Assembly: GCA_035714365.1 (NCBI GenBank)
Contig: DASTMB010000087.1
Span: forward strand, 1 to 55,388
DNA: 55,388 bases
DNA from: Mycobacteriales bacterium
GTDB lineage: Bacteria; Actinomycetota; Actinomycetes; BP-191
Direction: 5' to 3'
Shown here: positions 6,810-13,624 of the stretch, piece after piece
How positions within the stretch are numbered: the stretch's first letter is position 1
Layout: the number at the start of each line of letters is the position of its first letter
Translations under genes and position numbers: made by a program
Notes under the pieces: generated by a model
Seen by the model: the letters and a program-made list of their open reading frames with translations, nothing else
Databases searched by the model: none
What the model was told of the DNA's origin: nothing

Positions 6810-7261
6810 CTCACGCTTGGCGCGTGTCGGACTTGACAGCGGAGGCCGGCGGCGCTCGTCGAGAGTGGTACACCGTCCGCGAGGCGTCAGAACTGCTTCC
6901 CATGACCCAGCAGCAGATCCGGAATCGGGTCAATGGGAGGACGAAGAGTCCGTTGCGTTCCCGCGAGATCGACGGCGTGCTGTACGTAGACGGTGCGCAG
7001 GTCGAAGAAGAGCGCGCGGACCTGCTGCGCCGTCTCAACGCGCGCGACGCCCGCGCGCGCACAGGACCGAACGACGCCACCGGCGATCTCGCCGCCCTCC
7101 GAGCAGAGATCGCCCGGCTGACAGGCGTCGTGGATGGTCTGCTCGTCGCGGCGCGGGGACACGCCACTGCTACGGCGGGTCATGCCGAGGTCCAAGCGGG
7201 CTACATCGACGCGATCCGCAGGGCGACGTTGCCATCGAACGCGGCAGATATCACGAGGTAG
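6806..7261 (+). CDS. Excisionase-like HTH DNA-binding protein
   Basis: 151 residues. The N-terminal part (REWYTVREASELLPMTQQQIRNRVNGR, residues about 20-45) matches the winged-helix excisionase/MerR-like pattern, with REAS-x-LL and a recognition helix. A short wing (LRSREIDGVLYVDGAQVEEE) follows. The rest (ARTGPNDATGDLAALRAEIARLTGVV and beyond) is helical, probably a coiled coil. The TTG start at 6806 has GGAG 8 bases upstream. Repeats overlap the start. Lower G+C and odd codons compared with the neighbours, plus the place behind a tRNA, suggest a remnant of a mobile element. No integrase is present. Confidence 0.6.
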   Translation: MPHAWRVSDLTAEAGGARREWYTVREASELLPMTQQQIRNRVNGRTKSPLRSREIDGVLYVDGAQVEEERADLLRRLNARDARARTGPNDATGDLAALRAEIARLTGVVDGLLVAARGHATATAGHAEVQAGYIDAIRRATLPSNAADITR

Positions 7262-7307
7262 CAGGCAGACCGCGCTGAGTCGCGCGGTCGCCCGGGGAAG
7301 GGCCGTC

Positions 7308-7820
7308 ATGGCAAGAAGTGCGGTCGGGGGCTCTCGATCGAGTTTCGTATACACCTCCTCCATCCGTTGCCGCGTGGTCGGGCCGCGGTGGCAGTACGTC
7401 GAACGCGTCGCCGCAGCGCTCGCGGACGATCCGATCGCTGCAGCGCTCCCTGCGGAGATATCGATCAGCGAGTCGACAGGTGAGTCGCCAGTAGACGGGC
7501 TGAGCGGGCTGGTCGCGGCGGCAGCGCGACGTGACCGTTCATTCGAGGTCATCGATGTATGCCTACGGCGAGCGCCCACCGAGATCAGGATGGTCGTCCG
7601 CGCACGGTGGTTCGGCGCGCGTTGCGACCTCGTCTGTCGAAGCGAACGCGAGGCTGAAGCGCTGGGCCTGATCGCGCTGGTGCGCCGCCACCTCCGACCG
7701 CGTCCGCGACGTTCCGAGCGCGGCCAGCGCCGTCGCCTGTCACGCCTACTTCAGTCCCCGTGGTTCATCGGACTGTCGACCATGGCTCTCGGGCTCGTGC
7801 TGGCCGGGTTGTTGAGGTAA
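7308..7820 (+). CDS. Tail-anchored orphan protein
   Basis: 170 residues, family not recognised. The main part has alternating strands (TEIRMVVRARWFGARCDLVC) and an acidic ADDPIAAAL segment. Next comes a highly basic stretch (RRHLRPRPRRSERGQRRRLSRLL), then a single C-terminal membrane helix (WFIGLSTMALGLVLAGLL). A tail anchor with a positive inside flank would leave the domain in the cytoplasm. The ATG at 7308 is chosen for the GGGGAAG 7 bases upstream; longer readings lack one. It lies 46 bases after the HTH gene on the same strand and may be its operon partner. Confidence 0.6.
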   Translation: MARSAVGGSRSSFVYTSSIRCRVVGPRWQYVERVAAALADDPIAAALPAEISISESTGESPVDGLSGLVAAAARRDRSFEVIDVCLRRAPTEIRMVVRARWFGARCDLVCRSEREAEALGLIALVRRHLRPRPRRSERGQRRRLSRLLQSPWFIGLSTMALGLVLAGLLR

Positions 7821-7968
7821 CTGGAAACGGACGAGAGCACGTGGTCGCCGAGGCGGCGCGGAGGACCACGACCGGGAGCAACAATGCCGCCGGAGCGGCG
7901 GCGCGGACGATGGTTCGGGCGACGGAGGCGCACCTGCCGCGAGACTTAGGCGCCGCGGCGGACGGCTG

Positions 7969-8130
7969 TCACCAGGTGCAGGACCAGGCGTCGGAGATGC
8001 ACTTGATGTCGGACAGCGGCAGCGTGCCGCACGTGTCGGTGAAGCAGTTGCCGGTCCCGCCGACGACGGCGGAGAGGTCGTCGGTGGTGAGCTCGACGAG
8101 AACGTCCTTGCGCAACGTGAGCTTTCGCAT
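7969..8130 (-). CDS. Lanthipeptide-like RiPP precursor
   Basis: A 53-residue protein. The first 25 residues form a leader of the class I lanthipeptide kind: a hydrophobic/basic LTLRKDVLVE segment, then LTTDDLSAVVGG ending in a double-glycine. The 28-residue core TGNCFTDTCGTLPLSDIKC... ends in SDAWSCTW and has four Cys with several Ser/Thr upstream of them, suiting (methyl)lanthionine rings. The ATG at 8130 has GGGAG 5 bases upstream. No LanB, LanC, LanM, protease or transporter lies in the window, so it is an orphan or is served from elsewhere. The 147 bases before it on the plus strand (7821-7968) hold nothing I recognise. Confidence 0.75.
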   Translation of the reverse strand: MRKLTLRKDVLVELTTDDLSAVVGGTGNCFTDTCGTLPLSDIKCISDAWSCTW

Positions 8131-8283
8131 GGGCTCTCCCGGTGAGGGTGGCGGAGGTGCGCGCAGTCTTCGCGCGGCGGCGCGCGATCCCCTGCCGCGC
8201 GGGCGGCGAAGTAGGCCGGCGGTGTGTTCGGACGCGGGTCAGGCGGGGATAGGGCCCTCGTCGGACTCACGAAAGGATCGCCG

Positions 8284-8523
8284 ATGGCCGAGCGCCAGAG
8301 CTACCACGTCGTCCCCTACGTCAACGGGTGGGAGGTCCGCCTCGGCGGCTCCGGTGACGAGCACGGAGCCCTCGGCGCCTGGGACCACAAGGACCTCGCG
8401 CTGGCCCGCGCCAAGGAGCTGGCGAAGGAGGCCGAGCTCGGGCAGGTGGTCGTGCACGGCGAGGACGGCCAGATCCAGGAGGAGTTCACCTACGGCGCGG
8501 ACCCCCGCAACGTCCCGGGGTAG
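8284..8523 (+). CDS. DUF2188 domain protein
   Basis: A 79-residue small soluble protein fitting DUF2188: YHVVPYVNGWEVRLGGSGDE, alternating helix with KDLALARAKELAKEAE, then VVVHGEDGQIQEEFTYG near the C-terminus. The length equals the whole domain. The ATG at 8284 follows AAAGGA. The cellular role of the family is not established. It stands alone, with an exported lipoprotein gene starting 11 bases downstream. Confidence 0.85.
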   Translation: MAERQSYHVVPYVNGWEVRLGGSGDEHGALGAWDHKDLALARAKELAKEAELGQVVVHGEDGQIQEEFTYGADPRNVPG

Positions 8524-8533
8524 CGCGAACGCC

Positions 8534-9211
8534 GTGCGGACGAGGCGAGCGGTCCCGGTCACGGTGGCGCTGGCGCTGGCGACGGGGTGCGGGGCGCCCA
8601 CGGCGCCGCACCGCGCGCCGCCGCCGGAGCAGCCGATCGCGAAGGCCCGCGCCGCGGCGATCGTGAAGGCCGGGCTGCTGCGGGCGAGCGACCTGCCGGG
8701 GTGGCGCGCGACGCGGCCGGAGCCGGACAGCCCCGGGTCCGCGGCGGCCGAGCGCGCCCTCGCGTCGTGCATGGGCCGCCCGGCGCTGCCGGCGGACGCC
8801 GGCTCGGCCGAGGCGGCGTTCGTGAAGGGCACGCAGGAGCTCGGCGCCGCCGTCTCGGTCGCGCCCACGCTGGCCCGGGCCGACGAGGACCTGGCCGACC
8901 TGCGGAACGCCGCGTTCCTCGACTGCTTCCTGAAGGTGCTGCCGAAGGCCCCGCCAGGGGTCGACGTCCGTACCCGGCACATCCCCGCCACGGTGCGCGG
9001 CGCGGACGGCGCCGTCGGCATGGCGGTGACGCTGTCCGCGAAGGGACCCCGCGGCTCGGCCAGCGCGGAGTGGGTGGTGATCGAGGCGCACGCCGGGCAC
9101 GCGGAGCTGTCGGTGTGGACGGCGCGGGACGTGGGCGAGCGGACGATGCCGTCGCCGGCGACGCTCGCCGCGCTGCTGGCGCGGCTGGTCGCGCGCGTCC
9201 GCAAGGTCTGA
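8534..9211 (+). CDS. Exported lipoprotein of unknown function
   Basis: 225 residues. The N-terminus VRTRR then PVTVALALATGC is a short lipoprotein-type signal with a somewhat weak lipobox (ATGC). The mature part begins with a Pro-rich spacer. It continues with a soluble domain containing LLRASDLPGWRA, LASCMGRPAL and AAFLDCFLKVLP, so two Cys may form a disulfide outside the membrane. The GTG at 8534 is the only start upstream of the signal. A strong terminator follows directly. It resembles other actinobacterial lipoproteins with a DLPGW motif, but I cannot name a function. Confidence 0.75.
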   Translation: MRTRRAVPVTVALALATGCGAPTAPHRAPPPEQPIAKARAAAIVKAGLLRASDLPGWRATRPEPDSPGSAAAERALASCMGRPALPADAGSAEAAFVKGTQELGAAVSVAPTLARADEDLADLRNAAFLDCFLKVLPKAPPGVDVRTRHIPATVRGADGAVGMAVTLSAKGPRGSASAEWVVIEAHAGHAELSVWTARDVGERTMPSPATLAALLARLVARVRKV

Positions 9212-9218
9212 GCAACGA

Positions 9219-9251
9219 CGGAGGCCCCGGGCGCGCAGCCCGGGGCCTCCG
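9219..9251. terminator. Bidirectional hairpin terminator
   Basis: A perfect 13-bp stem (9219-9231 with 9239-9251, CGGAGGCCCCGGG) and a 7-base loop between two convergent genes (stops at 9211 and 9267). There is no T-run, as is common for actinobacterial terminators. Confidence 0.8.
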
Positions 9252-9266
9252 TGTGGAGCGAGGGTG

Positions 9267-9986
9267 TTACGACCCGCTGGTGGAGGTGCCGTTGTCGGCG
9301 ATCACCGCGGCGTTGGCGAGCTTCGTCGGCTCGATGACGAGCGAACGGTTGCCCACGTACGCCTTGGCCGCGCTGTCCGCGCCGACGGTGTTCGTGTAGA
9401 AGTCGGCCCAGACGACGAGGGTGTGGTCGCCGCTGCCCGCGTTGAGGCGGACCCAGTTGAACGCGTTCGCGCTCTTGGTGTCGATGTAGTCACGCGTGCG
9501 GTCGATGCCGTCCTGCGACGACTCGGTGTCGGTCACGGTGCGCCGGTGCAGGCGGTCGCAGAAGGTGACCTTGTCGGTCTCGTCGCCGGTGCCGCTGGCG
9601 GCCGGGTCCTGCGGCGGGGTGCTGACGTCCTGGATCGGGACGATCTTGCCGTCGAGGGTGGCCCAGACGCGGACGCGGCCGCGCGCCTCGGCGCTCTGCT
9701 CGTCGCCGCCGGTGGCGGAGCCGGGGATGACGACGTCGGTGAGGATCGAGCACTCGGCCGAGACGGAGATGAGCAGGTCCTCGGGCTTCGACGTCTTGAA
9801 CGTCGCCGACATGAGCTGCTGGGTGCCGTTCTGCTGGATCGTCACGGTCTTGGAGCCGGCCGCGACGGCCTTGTTCGCGGGGGTGCCACCGCCGCTGGTG
9901 GCGGCGACGCCCTGGCTGACGAAGTAGCCGACGAGGCCGGCGGCGACGACGCCCGCCGCCCACACACGCGATCGGGGGTTACGCAT
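9267..9986 (-). CDS. Exported or membrane-anchored protein of unknown function
   Basis: 239 residues. A basic start (MRNPRSR) precedes a hydrophobic helix (VWAAGVVAAGLVGYFVSQGVAA). The extracytoplasmic part looks beta-rich (KTVTIQQNGTQQLMSATF, DLLISVSAECSIL, RGRVRVWATLDGKIVPIQD, NAFNWVRLNAGSGDHTLVVWADF) with two Cys (SAECSIL and TFCDRLHR) that could pair. The ATG at 9986 has GAAGG 8 bases upstream. A 229-base leader with hairpins separates it from the next upstream gene. Family not recognised. Confidence 0.75.
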   Translation of the reverse strand: MRNPRSRVWAAGVVAAGLVGYFVSQGVAATSGGGTPANKAVAAGSKTVTIQQNGTQQLMSATFKTSKPEDLLISVSAECSILTDVVIPGSATGGDEQSAEARGRVRVWATLDGKIVPIQDVSTPPQDPAASGTGDETDKVTFCDRLHRRTVTDTESSQDGIDRTRDYIDTKSANAFNWVRLNAGSGDHTLVVWADFYTNTVGADSAAKAYVGNRSLVIEPTKLANAAVIADNGTSTSGS

Positions 9987-10071
9987 GGACGCGTCCTTCC
10001 AGTGGTCTTCGACGGCCGCTGCGGGCCGTCCCCGGGTCGCAGGTGGGTTCGCCCCCTGCACGGCGGACCCT

Positions 10072-10121
10072 GCTCACGCTCGGTACCGGTGCCGTCACAG
10101 CGAACGCCGGCGAGCGTGAGC
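10072..10121 (-). terminator. Hairpin downstream of the secreted-protein gene
   Basis: The arms GCTCACGCTCG (10072-10082) and CGAGCGTGAGC (10111-10121) are perfect 11-bp inverted repeats enclosing 28 bases. It sits about 95 bases past the stop of 10216-10785 and in the leader of 9267-9986. It may be a terminator for the first or a leader structure for the second. No T-run. Confidence 0.45.
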
Positions 10122-10215
10122 GGGACGGCGGGCACCTTGCCCGGAGGTGATTCCTGGCAAACCGGACAGGGAGGAAGAATTCGCCGCGTGACGAGGAGTA
10201 CGCGGTGCGCGACGG

Positions 10216-10785
10216 CTACGCGCGGACGACCAGCGCGTTGAGCGCCTGCGCCAGCCCGGCCGGCCGCGCGTGGCGGGCGGCGCGGTCGGCGGCGCAGAGC
10301 CGCGCGCGCAGCGACACCGGGTCGGAGGCGAACCAGTCGCGTTCGAGGGTGGTGCCGCTCGCCAGGTCGAGGGTGGTCTTGACCTGCTCGCCGTCCTTCG
10401 GCGTGGGGCCGGTGACGGCGTCGACGGTGGCGGCGCCGGGGCGGAACTGCACGACCGCCGTCTCGGCGGTGGTGCAGTCGGTGAGCAACGACGTGACCGG
10501 GAACGTCCACGACCCGCCGGGCACGGTGGCGACCGCGTCGCCGTCGCCGAGGCAGGAGCCGGCGACCGCGCCGGTGACCGACAGCACGCCGCCGGGGGCG
10601 GAGAACCCGAGCACGGTGAACGCGCCCTCGAACCGCGCGGTGCTCCCGTCCGGGAAGACGCAGGTGCCGTAGGCGTTGGCGCCGAGGATGTACTTGGGCG
10701 CCCACGCGGGCGTGCCCGCGACGGCGACGACGCCGAGGGCGGCGGTGGCGACGGCCAGGCAGCGACGGGCTCCTCTACCGAACAT
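10216..10785 (-). CDS. Secreted protein of unknown function
   Basis: 189 residues. A Sec signal peptide is evident: basic MFGRGARR, hydrophobic CLAVATAALGVVAVAG, cleavage after TPAWA. The mature protein has CVFPDGSTARFEGAF, a Gly/Val-rich beta-like middle, and single Cys residues in GTCVF, GSCLG, TDCTT and RLCAA that could form two disulfides. The start at 10785 is preferred over 10794 because AGGA lies 8-9 bases upstream of it. It is divergent from the STAND gene, 160 bases away. Not assigned to a family. Confidence 0.7.
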   Translation of the reverse strand: MFGRGARRCLAVATAALGVVAVAGTPAWAPKYILGANAYGTCVFPDGSTARFEGAFTVLGFSAPGGVLSVTGAVAGSCLGDGDAVATVPGGSWTFPVTSLLTDCTTAETAVVQFRPGAATVDAVTGPTPKDGEQVKTTLDLASGTTLERDWFASDPVSLRARLCAADRAARHARPAGLAQALNALVVRA

Positions 10786-10945
10786 GCGCACCATCCTGCG
10801 CCCGCCACGCCGCCTCCGGCAGCCGAACGCCGCAGGTCTGGCGGCACCGCCAGGGGACCAACCGGGACGCACCGGCGCGAACGGGGCGTGGGAGCGCGCG
10901 CGTTCGCCGGACGGGCGGCAACGCCGTTCCTATGGTGGAGGGGCG

Positions 10946-13624
10946 ATGACGACGACGCCCACGGTGGAGCTGCCCGCGCCGCGCGGCACGCACCTGATCA
11001 AGACGCCGGACCAGCGGCTGCGCGTGTTCGTGTCGTCGACGCTGGGCGAGCTCGCGGACGAACGCGCCGCCGTGCGGCGGGCGGTGACCCGGCTGCGGCT
11101 GGCGCCGGTGATGTTCGAGGCCGGCGCCAGACCCCACCCGCCCAGGGAGCTGTACCGGGCGTACCTCGCGCAGAGCCACGTCTTCGTCGGCATCTACTGG
11201 CAACGCTACGGCTGGGTCGCCCCCGGCGAGGACGTGTCGGGCCTGGAGGACGAGTACGCGCTGTCCGGCGACCGGCCGAAGCTCATCTACGTCAAGGCAC
11301 CGGCGGACGAGCGGGAGCCACGGCTGGCCGACCTGCTGGAACGCGTCAAGGCCGACGACCGCGCCTCCTACCGGCCGTTCCGCACCGCCGAGGAGCTCGA
11401 GGAGCTGGTCGCCGACGACCTGGCGGTGCTGCTGACCGAGGTGTTCGAGGTCGCGCACGACCGGCCGGACGACCCGGACCCGGTCCGCATCCGCCCGGCC
11501 GCGCTGCCGGTCGCGCCGACGCCGCTGGTCGGCCGCGAGCGCGACGTCGAACGCATCGAGGCGCTGCTCGCGCGCCCGGACGTGCGGGTGGTGACGATCA
11601 GCGGCCCGGGCGGGATCGGCAAGAGCCGGGTGGCGCTGGAGATCGCCGAGCGTGCCACCGCGCGCGGCACGACGGTCACCTGGGCCGGGCTGTCCGACGT
11701 GGCCGACCCGGCGCTGGCCGCGGTGACGGTGCTCCAGAGCCTGGGCATCCGCGAGCAGCCGGGGCGCGACCCGCAGGAGACGATCGCGGCGGCGATCGGC
11801 GAGCGCGAGCTGCTGGTGGTCCTCGACGGCGGCGAGCGCGTGCTCGCCGCGGCGGCGGCGCTGACGACGCTGCTCCGCGTCTGCCGCAACGTCCGCGTGC
11901 TGGTGACCAGCCGCGCGGTGCTGGACGTGCGCGCGGAGCACGAGTACCCGCTGGCGCCGCTGGACGTGCCGCCGGAGACGACGCGGCCGACGCTGGCGAC
12001 GTTCGAGCTCTCCGGGGCGGGGCGGCTGTTCCTCGACGTGGCGCGGGCGACGGTGCCGTCGTGGACGCCGGACGACGCGGACGCGGCGGCGCTCGCGGAG
12101 ATCTGCCGCGCGCTCGACGGCGTGCCGCTCGCGATCGAGCTGGCCGCCGCGCGCATCCGGGTCTTCTCCCCCAACGCCCTCCGCGACCGGCTGGCGAACC
12201 GCCTCGCCGTCCTGACCGGCGGCGCCCGCGACCTGCCGGAACGCCACCAGACGCTGCGCGCGACGCTCGACTGGGACCACGACCTGCTGGGGCCGGACGA
12301 GCAGGCGCTGTTCCGGCGGCTGGGGGTCTGCACGGGCGGGTTCACGCTGGAGCTGGCGGAGGCGCTGGCGGCGGCCGAGCCGGCGATCGGCAGCGACCCG
12401 CTCGACGTCGTCGCGAGCCTGGTCGCGAAGAGCCTGGTCCGGCACAACGGCACCGGCGAGCCGCGGTTCTCGATGCTCGGCGTGGTGCGCGAGTACGCGC
12501 AGGACCGGCTCGACGCGGCGGGCGAGTGCCCGGCGATGCGCGACGCGCACGCGGCGTTCCTCGTGGGGTTCGTGGAGGACGCGCAGCCGTTCGGGACGGA
12601 GCAGGCGCGCTGGCTGGACGCGCTGGAGGCCGAGCGCCGCAACGTCCTCGCCGCGCTGCGGCACGCCCGCGACACCGGCGACGACGAGACGGTGCTGCGG
12701 CTCTGCGCCGGGACGGCGCCGTTGTGGGAGATGCACGGGCACCTCGCGGAGGGGGCGTTGTGGCTGGGCCACGCGCTGGAACGCTCGGCGGGCGCGCGCA
12801 GCGTGGCGCGGGCGGAGGCGCTGGCGGGGGCGGCGCACCTGGCGCGGGCGCGGCTGGACTTCGCGGCCGCGCGCACGCTGCTGGAGGAGGCGTTGCGGAT
12901 CAACGAGGAGCTGGGCGACCCGCGCCGGCGCGCCCGCAACCTCAAGGACCTCGGCATCGTCGCCGGCGAGGCGGACGACCACGAGACGGCGAGCGCGTAC
13001 TTCCGCGAGGCGATCGTCGGCTTCCGCTCGGTCGGGGACCGGCGCGGCGAGGCGCAGTCGCTCAACAACCTGGCGCTGTCGACGGAGTCGGCGGGCGACG
13101 TGCGAGGCAGCCTGCCGATGTACGCGGACGCGCTGTCGGTGCTGCGCGAGATCGGCGACATGCTCAGCGTCGCCCGGCTGCTCAACAACGTCGGCGGCGC
13201 GCTGCGCCAGCTCGGCGCGACCGACCTGGCGCGGGAGGCGATGCTGCGGGCGCTGGCGCGGTACCGCCGCCTGGCCAGCCGGTGGGACGTCACCGACTCG
13301 CTGGAGCACGTCGCGGCGGCGGTGCTCGACCTCGGTGACGCGGCGCTCGCGGCGCGGCTGCTCGGCGCGGCCGAGGCGTTGCGCGAGCAGCTCGGGGCGC
13401 CGGCGGCGCCGTACCTGGAGCACGCCCGCGCGGCCAACGCCGCCGCCGTCCGCGCCGCCCTCGGCGACCGCTGCGACGAGGAGTGGCAGGCGGGCCGCGC
13501 GCTGTCGTGGGACGAGGCGGTGGCGGCGGCGCTGTCGGTGGCGCCGCCCGCGCTGCTCGACCTGGGCGACGCGGAGGTCGACGCCGACCTGGAACGCCGC
13601 ATCGCCGCGGAGGTGCGCGCGTGA
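10946..13624 (+). CDS. DUF4062-STAND ATPase-TPR protein, copy 1
   Basis: 892 residues. Order: DUF4062 (about 20-165; RVFVSSTLGELADERAAV, FVGIYWQRYGW, GLEDEY), a STAND/NB-ARC ATPase with P-loop GPGGIGKSR near 220, a sensor segment LVTSRAVL, GVPLAIELAAARIR and a winged-helix-like LRATLDWDHDLL region, then TPR-like repeats to about 790. The Walker B region reads LLVVLDGGERV, where the copy downstream has LLVLDNCEHV. No DNA-binding or effector domain beyond DUF4062 is visible. STAND proteins are sensor switches; DUF4062 is the likely output domain. Regulation or antiviral signalling are both possible. The ATG at 10946 follows GGAGGGG. It overlaps the next gene by 4 bases. Confidence 0.88.
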   Translation: MTTTPTVELPAPRGTHLIKTPDQRLRVFVSSTLGELADERAAVRRAVTRLRLAPVMFEAGARPHPPRELYRAYLAQSHVFVGIYWQRYGWVAPGEDVSGLEDEYALSGDRPKLIYVKAPADEREPRLADLLERVKADDRASYRPFRTAEELEELVADDLAVLLTEVFEVAHDRPDDPDPVRIRPAALPVAPTPLVGRERDVERIEALLARPDVRVVTISGPGGIGKSRVALEIAERATARGTTVTWAGLSDVADPALAAVTVLQSLGIREQPGRDPQETIAAAIGERELLVVLDGGERVLAAAAALTTLLRVCRNVRVLVTSRAVLDVRAEHEYPLAPLDVPPETTRPTLATFELSGAGRLFLDVARATVPSWTPDDADAAALAEICRALDGVPLAIELAAARIRVFSPNALRDRLANRLAVLTGGARDLPERHQTLRATLDWDHDLLGPDEQALFRRLGVCTGGFTLELAEALAAAEPAIGSDPLDVVASLVAKSLVRHNGTGEPRFSMLGVVREYAQDRLDAAGECPAMRDAHAAFLVGFVEDAQPFGTEQARWLDALEAERRNVLAALRHARDTGDDETVLRLCAGTAPLWEMHGHLAEGALWLGHALERSAGARSVARAEALAGAAHLARARLDFAAARTLLEEALRINEELGDPRRRARNLKDLGIVAGEADDHETASAYFREAIVGFRSVGDRRGEAQSLNNLALSTESAGDVRGSLPMYADALSVLREIGDMLSVARLLNNVGGALRQLGATDLAREAMLRALARYRRLASRWDVTDSLEHVAAAVLDLGDAALAARLLGAAEALREQLGAPAAPYLEHARAANAAAVRAALGDRCDEEWQAGRALSWDEAVAAALSVAPPALLDLGDAEVDADLERRIAAEVRA

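Noticed and set aside
7751-7933. A 60-codon Arg-rich minus-strand frame next to the lanthipeptide-like gene
   Set aside because: No ribosome-binding site, no leader-like or Cys-bearing pattern, and it overlaps the end of the tail-anchored gene.
6451-8283. An intact integrative element
   Set aside because: No integrase, transposase or second copy of the tRNA-Ser 3' end was found, so only a remnant can be claimed.
9987-10215. Possible cyclic di-AMP (ydaO-type) riboswitch in the leader of the exported protein gene
   Set aside because: The minus strand has some ACCCA and CCCGGGG words reminiscent of that class, but the full set of conserved segments could not be found in order. A covariance search would be needed.
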